Below, one piece after another: positions 47,875 to 59,471 of a stretch of DNA of 64,000 nt. The notes beneath the pieces are model-generated. The model ran no database searches. It saw nothing but the letters and a program-made list of their open reading frames with translations, and had not been told where the DNA came from. The position numbers and the translations under genes are program-made. Every line of letters begins with the position of its first letter. Positions within the stretch are counted from its first letter, which is position 1. Source of the stretch: Ascidia mentula (lineage: Eukaryota; Chordata; Ascidiacea; Phlebobranchia; Ascidiidae); NCBI GenBank assembly GCA_947561715.1, contig OX387202.1, forward strand, positions 10,057,001 to 10,121,000, in the 5' to 3' direction.

Positions 47875-49626
47875 TTATTTTTGCAAAAACTTTTCGAACA
47901 GCGTAACAATGTCAATTTCTTTCTCTTCGAAACTCGCATCCTGTATTAACTTTAATTGTTTTCTTCTCAATCTCTCACACGTTTCCTCCAAGTAATCCAG
48001 GATGTCTTCAGCGTGATCATTTTCCTGGTCGTTCACTTTGTTTGTGTATTCCCTTGTAGCAAAACTGCCTTCATTTGAATTGAGCAAAATTTCGCCGTTT
48101 GTCGTCTGCCAATCCTAAACACGTGAAAAGTTCAACTTTAAAGTTTGGCACCGCCTCTTGCGCAACTAAAAACGATGAAGTAGTATTCTCATATGATCTT
48201 TATGCCCTTAGGTTGAAAATTACCCTGCCAACGACGAACTCTACTTTTACACAATGGAGTATACAGGATGCAACTCAAATATTTTGAAAACCAGGAAAGT
48301 CAGTAACACTGCGGTTACGTTTCCTAATTTCCAGGCATTTCAGTCCAGCACATATCTTCAGACAAGCAATTTGTAAAACGTGCTTTATACCTGCATGAGT
48401 ATTTCGAGTTGCGCAAAATTGACCAGAAAGGATTGAAAACATTGTGGAACTTCCTCGCTTCCAATCAAGTATAAGTTTTTGCGCAGTATATTTTGGGCCT
48501 AGAGCAAATATAAGTATTAAAATGCATGTTGAAGACAATACATATACAGACCGAGAATGGATGCAGATTATTATTAGAAACAAAAAGAATAAATACCCAG
48601 TACAGGATGATTTTAGGCGAACAAGGCCTTAAAGACTGCAAAAAATCCAGGCTACCAAAACTTTAAAAACGTAATTAGGTTCGGGATCAAACAGGTCAGA
48701 CGATGTCTTGGTACCCTTTTATTACATTTCTTATGCCTGATAGACGCAGTACATGAGTACTTTCAGGTCGTTCATAATTTGAACCCCTGGTGACGATTAA
48801 TGGCCAGCAGTGGTTGCACTCACTTCCTTATCAATAGGGTACAGAGCATCGATGACAAACCCTCTCCATCTTTTAATATCGTGAACATTCATTTTCTTTT
48901 CTGCTTCACGACATATATATGTTGACGTAAGATGTTTATTTCCAAGTGCTCCCTGAAGTTTGTGCTTTCTGTTGAACCGGTTGTCATACAGTGGCTCGTA
49001 CAGTTCCTTTAACTAAAAGATTATTTCAAACTGTGGTTTCTCTTTCAAATGCGCTTAGAAAATAAAACGAGACGAAAATAAGATAAAAAAGAATCATATC
49101 AAGAGTTGTGCTAAATGTGTTCAAAACGTGCTATATCAGCACTACATTGCTGCAACTGTAACCAACGCTTATCTAATTGAGGTCAAAGCAAAAATTTTTA
49201 TATGATTTTTCAGTTATTTCTAATCTTTTGCTTATTTTTACGAGTGAACGTTTTCCAGTTATAAGGCTCATGGTAACACTGGATACAGCTTGTCTAACAT
49301 ACCGTGTGTGTACATAAAAGGCAATCCCAAGCAAAACACTAAAGAGATCCTCAAGCATTGCCTTTTAGCAGTGGTGCGATAACACCCAAAAGTACCAACA
49401 ATGTTATGAAAAATTCTACCGCTATTGTTTCCCGATTGTTTACCTGTTTCGTCACAAACTCCAGTTGTACCTTCTTTAGTGCCAGTTCTTTATTCCAATA
49501 TGATGTCATAATGTTAGAAAACGCACCAAAGAATATGGTAGTCACAAATATAGATCCACGTTTCAAACATTTTTGTTTGCCACTTCTAAATCCGGACATT
49601 TTTGCCGCATCAAGACTTTTGACTCT
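47875..49626 (-). CDS. LYGPL-family single-pass membrane protein, copy 2 (exon 1 not found)
   Basis: Four exons are recognised by alignment with copies 1, 3 and 4: 49444-49626, 48824-49012, 48391-48498, 47875-48114. Exon lengths 189 and 108 and all phases match the family. The start exon was not found, so the N-terminus is incomplete (239 aa recovered). A hydrophobic segment (IFVTTIFFGAFSNIMTSYW) precedes KKVQLEFVTKQ. The signature motif has drifted to LYEPLYDNRFNR, then WRGFVIDALYPIDKE, AQNILRKNLYLI, VPQCFQSFLVNFAQLEILM, and a last exon (DWQTTNGEILLN...) with a Glu/Arg-rich helix. It is the most divergent copy. It converges on ZMYND11, whose stop at 47674 is 200 bp away. Confidence 0.72.
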
Positions 49627-51219
49627 CTGTATAAATCATTTTCAAATTGAACACGTGTGTTTGTGGCAAACAAGCTAATTTGCAGAAATTTTAAGTAGTC
49701 TAGTACATAAACTTATGTTTCGCATTGCCAGCAACTACCTTGAAAATTGTTGAAAGTAATGATTCGTTTTTCCATTTACATGTTTGATATTTCGCTAAGT
49801 ATTCCCTGTAAGTTAATCGACACCCAAGATCATTCCACATCACAACGAAGAAAATTCTCAACTGTTTCAAGTACTGCATCTTCTACCTCCAATGCAACTG
49901 TAACACAGCAATGCAGTTTTCCAGGCTTTTTCAGGAGTGTTAATCCATATTAAGCACATATATCATTTTCTTTTCGTTTGCTTCTGCGTATAGCGGTCCC
50001 CATGAAACCTGTTTCTTTAGCAAAATCTTTTAAAACATCATCACCCTCTGCCCAACAAACTGCACATTAAAACTCTCTTACCGAAGACACCTACCATCAG
50101 CTTTACATTGTGTCAGTATATGAGTCATGATATCGCCGTTTTCGGGCCTTCCCGGGAGCATGAATCGACAGGAAGTGACGTAATGTTGTTCTAATTTCTT
50201 CTATACAACGTATGTTCCATAGAGTTGTGACAACATCTTGCAAAGATGTTTTGAGGGGTGCGAAATTTATGAAATATAATATCATTTATTTTTCACAAAT
50301 CACACATTTTTAGTAAGTGCTGGGAAATGTTGCATTTATTGTTCTATACGCAAAAATACCCTTTCCCCAAAGAAAATCTATATTCCTCCACACAAATCTC
50401 AAAAAGTAACCACATCGGCCCATCCGTTAGTACTTGCGTTTCTACGCATAAGCTGGCATTCACATAACATAACTGTATAAAGTACAGTTTGTAACATGAA
50501 ATACAGAAAAGATGCATTTGCATAAATGCAGAAGAAAATGCATTGCGCACAAAAAATGTATTACAGCAAATGAATATTAAACACGAGAAATAAAAAAGCA
50601 TTGACAACCATAATGTACATGGAGTCAGGCGCCCATGTGAGAAGTTGATATCCTCGCGGAGAATCACCGTTGCGGTAGTGACGGACTTAGTAAAAACCAT
50701 GAGCAACTTTGGCTTGTAACAGTGTATCATTGCCGAGCAATTCTCATATACTGAAGGTCATACCTTTATCGCAAGCATGCATAAATTAATTAAAAAGAAT
50801 TGATTGCCATAGCTTATTTACAACACATACGATTAAACTGCATAGTTAAACAATACAACAACAAGTGCAACAGAACGCAATAGCCATTTTGACAAACGAA
50901 TACGAAATTTTTTTGCAGATTAGCTTTGTCGTTTAATACATACGTTTTTTTTACCCGAAATGACGATAATTTTAATAACGTGTGTGAAATAGTGAGAGTT
51001 TAGAAACCCAGCGATTTCAATCAAAAAACAACGTTTCACTTACAGCACAAAAAACCTATACCAATGAAAAAAATCATGTAATGTTGTGGCCAAACAATTC
51101 AAAAGCCCTGGGCATTGTTACCGAAAAAAAAAATATTGAAAAACTCCACCCAAATCACGTCTTCATCATCCTTAGGCAAAGATAGCACAATAAGATTATA
51201 AAACAAGCAAAAAAATCAG
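49627..51219. other. Spacer between LYGPL copies 2 and 3
   Basis: 1.6 kb that should contain the missing first exon of copy 2 and its promoter. A 128-codon open frame at 50344-50730 (-) has no family features. I see no repeat of note. Confidence 0.4.
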
Positions 51220-53404
51220 TTATTTCGAAATTTTCTTCAATGTTCCTGTGATATGTTGCTGATGTCCGTCCTCCGCGCTCAGTTCCAAAATCAACTTCCT
51301 CTGTTTGATTCTCAGTTCCCGACACTTATCCTCCACGTGGACCAACATCAGACTCAATCCTGGCTGCCCGGATGCGTTCGTTGACTCCAAGTAATCGTCA
51401 TCTGTGAAGTCCGCCGTGGATTCCAACTTCCCGCCTTTCTTCCAATCCTAAGCATTTTTTTTACGTTTGTGAGTTGAAAAGAACAGTTTTGTCGTGTAAA
51501 CTTATTTAACACAGCAGATGGAACGAAATTTTCCGACATTTGTCTGTTTTATGTATAAAATAGAATCTGGTATTTAAATGAAATCGCTACGCCGCAATTT
51601 ATCATTACATTAATTTACAAATTTACAAATAGTTTGTACTAAAAGGCTTTTAACGTGTCAAAGAAATTCAAACGATGGAACACATTCTAACCCGTTGCCC
51701 ACTTGGCTCAACATGCAACGAAAATAACCTGAAAAACCTAACTAGCTGGCTCCGTCACTGCTGCAGCCATGGCATGACGAGTGTCACATCGGAAAATCAA
51801 TCGAATATTTAACTGCAGACTTACAGTCGATAGTTCATCGCGATACACAGACAAAAATATGTTGTACTTACTTCCATAACAAACTGAAGTTTGGCAAAGT
51901 GAGTAAGGAAGATCTTAAATTCCTCTGGGAAGTCGTCTGCTGCCACCAAGTGAGCGTTCTTGCATAAGAGTTCTTGTGCCTAAAACGGAACAATGTGGTT
52001 ATTGTGCATGAATAAAAGTATTTTTTGTTGTGTTGAAGTTAAAACTACACGCATTAGAGATGAAAAAAAGTTACATGCCATTCGACTAGAGAAGAAACAT
52101 ACAAAAACAGGTCAGTTTACCTCCTTGTCCAAAGGGTAGAGAACATTGTAGACAAACTGCCTCCATTTCTGGATCATCGCAGCGTTCTTCTCCTCCTCTG
52201 CTCTCTTTAGATAAGCCTTTAAATTCGTGAGCTCGGCGACCACGGCTTTGTAACTGGTTTCTTGGACTAATCTATTTCCGTACAGCGGGCCATACAAGTC
52301 TCTGATCTGGTAAAAGGTAGTTTTTACGCTATATCTTCGAATATAGCCCGTGTTATTCAAATAAATCGATTTACATGTTTTTCTTGCCCAAGCAAGATTT
52401 TGTAAACAATTAGGTTTATTTTAGTGCTAAAACCATTCTTAACCTTCCACAATTTAAATTACCAAACAATAAGCTGCAAAAACGAAACTTAAGCATTGCA
52501 ATGCAAAACAATTACAACAACTCAATGCGCAGTATGACGCAAAAAATTGAGTTCGAACAGCATTTTCCAACCTGTTTTGTTATTAATTCAAGCTGTTGTT
52601 CCCGCCTAGCATGTTGCTTGTCAAAATATGCCGTGAGAAAAAAGGAAAACGCCCCAAACAGAAGTGAGCTGATCACTTTTGATTCAAAGCTCATGTTCCA
52701 CCAGTGTCTCTTTCCTTGACCTTGTTCACTTCCAACGCTGGAAATTGGCGTCTCACTTGTACTTGAAGGCCGCCACAACGCTATATCTCGCCTTGGTTGT
52801 GCCTAAGATTGAAAAAGAGTGTTCTTGTAAGATTTAGTTATGACGGCAAAAGAGTTTTCGAAAGATAATATCTTCAAGATATCAGCTAATTGTTTGTTAT
52901 ATTATCCGTAATGCAAAACAATACATGCAGAACAAAACAGTTGAATGACAACAAGTAATAGCAAGTAATATGACATCATAAGCCTTAAACCAGTATCTGA
53001 TCTAATACATCAACCATATTTTAGGTTTACTCCTCAACAACAGTAAGAAAAAATATTCATTGAAATAAAATGAAAATGTATTGTTGGTATTTTAGTAGGA
53101 TATTTTGTAATGATGGACGTCATTATATCGTTAGGGATAAACAACAAATCAGCGAAACTGACGATAGAGAAGCGTTTGGTTTTAGTTTGTACGAACTAGC
53201 TGCCAAGCGCAATATTATAATACTTTAGTTTTGTGGTTTAGACCAACCTTTTTCGCAATTCTAATAAAGTTTTTTTAGCAGTCAACTACCGGAACCTACC
53301 GTCGGTTGTATTTTACTTATGCGTGACCTGGCTCGAGGAAAAATGCGTTCCGCCCCAGCTACTCCAGCATACGTCATGAAGAGTTTTGGAAGTACAGAAG
53401 CCAT
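51220..53404 (-). CDS. LYGPL-family single-pass membrane protein, copy 3
   Basis: Five exons: 53300-53404 (ATG 53404), 52572-52802, 52121-52306, 51872-51979, 51220-51447; all phase 0, 285 aa. The N-terminus MASVLPKLFMTYAGVAGAER is basic and weakly amphipathic. TM lies at about residues 78-95 (VISSLLFGAFSFFLTAYF), preceded by KRHWWNMSFESK. After it come EQQLELITKQ, IRDLYGPLYGNRLVQETSYK (about 113-132), a Lys/Glu coiled coil, WRQFVYNVLYPLDKE, AQELLCKNAHLVAADDFPEE, FKIFLTHFAKLQFVME, DWKKGGKL and an acidic DFTDDDYLESTNASGQPGLS then a basic helix. Topology and function are unknown. The uniform phase-0 introns at equivalent positions prove common descent with copies 1, 2 and 4. A weak donor (GTTGGA) after ITKQ is shared with copy 4. 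Confidence 0.85.
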
Positions 53405-55252
53405 AGCAGTGTTTTGCCTATAATCGACCTCCTGCGTCTCTAAAATCAGTAACAAACAGCATAATTATATTGTGTCGCCAGCTTTTGCGTCAGAAGTTGT
53501 GACTTTGTTTTTAAATCAAGCACTCACCAAGCCATTTTCCACACAACTAGGTAAATTAAAACGCATTGTACTCGCCTTGTGTATCAAATAACAACGACTG
53601 CCAGAGCTACACGTTTTGATTGCTATACTGTGACAAACAACTGCTGTATCCTACACCGTACAACAGCTCATACACCTTAGATTCGCAGCCAAGCTTCTAC
53701 ATACCGATCGAGGTAACGATGATGTAATTATTTCCAGTAGCCGACGGGCATACTCTCTTAACATACAATTGAAGCCCACTTTCACAGTAACTACTTAAGG
53801 TACCACTCTGCTTGGTCAATATGTCGGCAATAGCAGCAGATTTTCATTGTCAGTTTATAAGAACAAGGTATATTGCCAAATAGGCAGACTGACTGATTGA
53901 TGTTTACATCCAGCGCAAGCACCGGAACTGACAAATAGAGCAAAGTATTTTTCACGCACTGTTTCTAGCACTTGAGTCCAGCAAATTTAGCCCAATCGTG
54001 TTTGAAAGTAAAAATGTTTTGTTAAAACTTTCGTAAACAAAAATGAGTTAGAGACCAAGCTAACCGAATAGAGGAGTAATGGCAGTAACTATATCCTCTC
54101 AACTTTTGCTTCAGTTACTTTTATTCAGCACCAAGTGTTTCAAACTAATGAAAACACAAGCCGCCTTTCTCAGACACAAACATCCCAGTGCGTTATCATC
54201 ACATCCCTTTCGTCACAACCTTTGACAAGTTGTTCCGCTTTACACAAAGAAACCACTGGCCTGGCATTAGTAGTGCATGAGTCATGCTGCTTTATAGCAA
54301 AACAAACAACTAGGGTCTACAGTCACGATAAAGCTGATACTCCAGCCGCAAAAAAGTAACAATAACCATACGCCTGCGAAAGCGCCAGCCCTAACCACGA
54401 CCGCGTGACCAGCCGACCGGATCTAAAACTTTCCTGTTGTCGTAGAGGGGGATTTCCCACCACAGTAAAGCGTACAGTACAGCACAAATTACTTTCAACT
54501 GAATATGGTCACGCATAATTTCTATCTCGAATTTTCCCACATCTTTTTCCCGACATAACTGAAATGTGCGCTACCTTTACATAACCCTTTCTTTACAACA
54601 CTACGATTGTGTTTTTGCTTGTGCTGCCACAAATGTTCTCAAATATTTTATGCAACTATACAAAGATCAAGGCGACTATGTTGCAATATTGAAAATCGGA
54701 TATAATGGTGAAGTAGATCAACATTTACCACACTCGCAACTACCGAAAAAATATAATCGGGAGATTTATTTGCTGAATTATTTTCCAAAACTAAATGCTG
54801 AACACACACACAAATACTAAGAGGCATAAAATCGCAACTGGCTGCGCAACCAGTTTCCGAGTGACAGAATAGCTGGAAATGACGTTGTGCTGTTCTCGTT
54901 GTTTCAATCACGATCTGTACGTCATATATACTATTAAAACTAGCACCAATGAAACAACAATTAGGCCGGCGCGTGTCCTTTATTTTTAACATTGGAATGC
55001 AGGTACCCTAAGGTAGAAATTCTTCAGTTTCACAGCCAAACAATGATATTCATATAGTTCCCCTATTTGATATTTATTGGGCTCATAGACATAAAATCTG
55101 CTCAATCATATTATTCTTGGTTATTTCGTTTGGACAACACAATTGATTTTATTTTAAGTTGTTCGTCTCATGTTACAGAGCAATCAGTGAATAACTTAAG
55201 CTATATTGTAGCGAAAGCACAGCAGCAACAACAGAGCATGAACACAAAACAC
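53405..55252. other. Spacer between LYGPL copies 3 and 4
   Basis: 1.85 kb with no exon I can support on either strand. It should contain the copy 3 promoter and copy 4 3' UTR. Confidence 0.4.
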
Positions 55253-57273
55253 TTATTTCCAAAAATATTTAGACCCCCAACGAGTCGGGCCCACGCCTTT
55301 TAATGTTCCAGTAAGATGTTTCTGATGTCCGTCCTCCGCGCTCAGTTCCAAAATCAACTTCCTCTGTTTGATTCTCAGCTCCCGACACTTATCCTCCACG
55401 TGGACCAACATCAGACTCAATCCTGGCTGCCCGGATGCGTTCGTTGACTCCAAGTAATCGTCATCTGTGAAGTCCGCCGTGGATTCCAACTTTCCGTCTT
55501 TTTTCCAATCCTGTTATATTTGTGGTAATTCACAGTTCTAATCATCCTGACGTTCTTTCAACAAAGCTTAAAGAAACACTGTTCTAAATTTGTAAATCAT
55601 TTTATTTGATTAGATGTTTCCAATTTACATGGCCCTATTTTTTGATTAACTATAAGCTTAACAAGTTACGACAATCAACTCATATACTGGATACTGTTAA
55701 ACGCACATTGCAGGTTTCTTGCTGTAAAGCACCTCTCCTATACCCACAGTTTGCAACGACCTTATAGTTTTATCTGGAACACTTTGCACGCATTCAGTTG
55801 AATTTCAAATCAATAATTAAAATATCTAAATCTCCCAATACCACTCCAATGCACTTTGTTACAATTTAGCGGTAATCCTAATGTACTTACTTCCATGACA
55901 AACTGAAGCTTGGCAAAGTGAGTAAGGAAGATCTTGAATTCATCTGGAAAGTGGTCTGTCGCTACCAAGTGAGCGTTCTTACATAAGAGTTCTTGCGCCT
56001 GTAACGATATTATTTTAAGCATAGAACCGTAAAAACTACGTACACACACATCACTAAAAAGATTCACAACCGAAAATTAGTGCTCAAACGAGCTTATGAG
56101 AAATTTAGGTCAAAGCAGGTCAGTTACCTCCTTGTCCAAAGGGTAAAGAACATTGTACACAAATTGCCTCCATTTCTGGATCATCGCAGCATTCCTTTCC
56201 TTCTCAGCTTTCTTCAAGTAACTTTTTAAATCCTTTAACTCGGCGACAACTGCTTTGTAGCTTGTTGCTTGCACCAATCTATTTCCGTACAACGGCCCGT
56301 ACAAATCTCTTATCTAACAAAATGTGTTTCATATTTGCTGTTTACATTTAAAGTACCCGAATGACATAAATAAAGCATTAAAATACCAGGCGTAAAATAT
56401 GTCTCGTGCGAATGACATTTTCAACCTGTAATTCCAATAACAATTGCAGCAACTCAATACGCATTATGACGCAATGAAGCCAGTTCGAACGTCATTTTCC
56501 AACCTGTCTTGTTATTAATTCAAGCTGCTGTTTCCTTTTAGCGTGCTGGTTGTCAAAATAAGAAGTAAGAAAATAGGAAACCGCCCCGAACAGAAGAGAA
56601 CTGATCACTTTCGATTCAAAGCTCATGTTCCACCAGTGCCTCTTCCTCTGGTTTTGTTGACTTCCACTACTGGACCCGTTGGAGGTTGGTCCTTCACTTG
56701 CACTTAAGGGTGGCAACAGTGATATCTCTCTTCTCGGTTGTACCTCAAATTATACAATGGACGTTTAAGGTTTTGTAACGTAAAATGATACATTGTGATT
56801 GCAACATAATAATAAAGTAATTTGGATCAGTTTGAACTAAGGTTCACTGACAGGCTGTCGATCGCGCACCGTATCACGACATGTATTTCTATGTTAATTC
56901 CAACACAGCGATCTTGCAGACAGCAAAACTGATGATGCCTTTTAGGCGAAATATAGAATTAACACAGAAATACGTAAAATGACAGTTAAAGTTACATGAC
57001 CTTAGAGAGATGTAAACACCAACATTGTAGGCTGCCATATGCAAAAAAATAACATTTCTGCGCACATTTTTTGAGCAACGATATACAGTGAAGAACAGGC
57101 CATCTGGCACAAATGAACGTATATTTTTTTTACCTATACTATGTTATACAAAACTATATCAGTATACAACATACCTTCTTTTTCATTTTGCTGATACATG
57201 ACACAACGTGGGGAATATCTCGTGATCTTACTCCCAAATACGTCACAATGAGTTTCGGAAGTACAGGAGTCAT
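55253..57273 (-). CDS. LYGPL-family single-pass membrane protein, copy 4
   Basis: Five exons: 57175-57273 (ATG 57273), 56504-56743, 56128-56313, 55891-55998, 55253-55510; all phase 0, 296 aa. N-terminus MTPVLPKLIVTYLGVRSRD; TM VISSLLFGAVSYFLTSYF after KRHWWNMSFESK; then QQLELITRQ, IRDLYGPLYGNRLVQATSYK, WRQFVYNVLYPLDKE, AQELLCKNAHLVATDHFPDE, FKIFLTHFAKLQFVME, DWKKDGKL and the acidic-basic C-terminal exon. The first 55-60 residues of that exon are identical to copy 3, while the ending differs (TGTLKGVGPTRWGSKYFWK against TGTLKKISK). It is closest to copy 3 throughout, so the pair is the youngest duplication in the cluster. Confidence 0.85.
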
Positions 57274-59471
57274 GGCAATGTAAAGTCAAATTCTTTCACT
57301 AACCTGTTTGACACCAATTGTTCCTTGAGATAAACAACAATTAACATATTGTGCGTGTAAGGTTTTTACACAAGATATTTAGGTTTTTATACAATCTACA
57401 GAAACCATAGTGCTTGTCTTAAATCAAAAAACACTAAAACTAAACTTAGTGCTTACTGCAGTGACAACTGTTGTAAAGCGGCTACAGAAGCTCGTATAAC
57501 ACTCAACTTCGCACCCCTCTATAACGTCGATAAACCAATCAATGTGACGCTGTTGTAACCTAATTTGTTCCCATAATACCGAAATGCTTTTCAACCGTAA
57601 ATTCAAAGAAGGTTTTGTTATAAAGTTTTCGGTGAAATTCGTGGGTACTTAATAATTTTAATAAACTAATATAAAACTTATTAATACGTTGAAAACTGTC
57701 CTATCTATCGCTAAGCTGTACACGACATGAAACAACAATAGCTTATACTAAAAAAATTTGGCTTATATGCTCCTGTGTTAAAGATTTTGCTTTTCTCTTT
57801 TGCTACACGCTGGGTTTTGAAACAGTTTTTTAATTGTTTCCGAAAGTTTAATCATAGCACGATTTTCATGTTTGCAACAGAAACCCAATAAAAATGCCAC
57901 TGCGAAACTCCTGCCAATGTGTGTGTTCAATTTTCCAAGGGAACTTTCCATTCTTGATCAAGCGTAGTAAGTTCATTTGACCCGCACTGGCTAATTAACA
58001 GTAATTCGCAATTGTGCGTAGGCATTTTTTTTTCACCTTATGTATATCTCAATGAAACGCCAATCTATTACCAACGTCTTGCTACAAACACATCAAGAGT
58101 TTGTCACTTTGGTGACTACATTTGTTGTAAGGTTTTTTTTAATGTGTTTTTAGGAAACGAGCTTAGTTTATCACAGGAGAAGATAAAATGAAAGGTTATA
58201 GACATCTTATATGAATAACATTAACGTTTCGGTTGGCTGGTTTCGTATTGGCGGGAATCCTCACAGCAATTGTTTTTGTCAGACAAGGAAGAAGGGACAA
58301 GGGGGTACAAAGTAAGGGAAGAAGAGAGCGATTTAAACCAAAAATCAAGGTATATTACACCTTTACTCAAACATATTTTTAACTTAAACGTAGTTTGCAA
58401 GTTGTGGTGACGAAATCGTTGCTTGTTTCTTGTTTAACTCTGGTTGTCTTCATATTTTCGACTCTCCAATGTACAATGACAACAAAGATCTGCTAATTGA
58501 ACTGTTCGAGAGTCAATCATTCCGACTTGTTGCTGCTTCTGGGTGCTGACTACCTCTCACTGGTGTAATAATTCCCCAGCATCTCTTACAGGCCATCTGA
58601 TTCTGCTGACCTGTAACGGTTGTAGCTCTGCTTTAGTGAAGTTCGCCTGCTAATTTTAGGCAGCGCCTTCGGCCTGCTTGGTTAGCCAGCTGCAACATAT
58701 TTATCCAGACGTCAAGACAAGACAGGCCATTGCTCAGCACAAACAGATGGCCTGTGAGAGATGCTGAGGAATTAATACAATGGAGAAGGGGTGAATCACA
58801 CCCTTGATGCGTACCAGCAACAGATGTGAACATATAAGCATGCTTATGTTAGGCTTACAAACATCATACACAAAACTTTCAAATAACAACTACTGTAGGT
58901 GTACTGTTATGATAGCATGCCATTATACAAACACTACACTATTTTTTCATGCATGCCCAAATCAGTGTTTTTTTATATCAATGCCAGATTGGAAAGTTTG
59001 TTATTTGTGTGGAGGATTTTTTTTACTTCATATGTTATACATTAGCTAATTTGTAGTATGCAGATTATCGGTTAATGTTCATAATGACTTTTTTTCCAAA
59101 CTGGTATCAATCTATTCATTTTTTTGTTTATTTTGCCCCACAAACACCAATTGAAACACATTATTTTTGAGCAAATAGAAGGTTAGTGAGGGTATGGGTG
59201 GGAGATGCTGAAACAACTGGAGGGTTTTCAAAGTCAAGCACTCCCGAGGTCAATTTGGATTGACATATTAGAATACAACATATTAAAAGCAACAAAAATT
59301 GCTTTTTAACACAGTTGATTAATTTTTTAATAATGTGCCAGGATTTATATGCCAGTTTATCCAATCAGATGCCGAAGGAATATTTTGACACTTGCAATTA
59401 TACTTTATACCGAAATAATTATGTTACAGACAAAATTTTGTAGTCATATATATTTTAAATTATTTATAAAT
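57274..59471. other. Divergent spacer between LYGPL copy 4 and CHTF18
   Basis: 2.2 kb holding the promoters of both genes and the fold-back repeat at 58528-58822. A short hydrophobic frame (RLAGFVLAGILTAIVFV, near 58230-58350, +) is followed by a basic stretch and a possible donor, but it has no start codon or acceptor in frame. Confidence 0.4.
58528..58822. repeat. Imperfect inverted-repeat element
   Basis: Ends TGTTGCTG and CAGCAACA. Strong inner arms at 58570-58599 (AATTCCCCAGCATCTCTTAC then AGGCCATCTG) and 58744-58773 (complement with two mismatches). No target duplication or coding frame was seen; it looks like an old MITE or fold-back element. Confidence 0.6.

Noticed and set aside
50344-50730. 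128-codon open frame on -
   Set aside because: Cys/Phe-rich random-looking composition, no recognisable domain or splice context.
58200-58360. Small membrane protein frame RLAGFVLAGILTAIVFV
   Set aside because: An in-frame stop lies just upstream, with no ATG or acceptor giving an open start; a single hydrophobic run is weak evidence.
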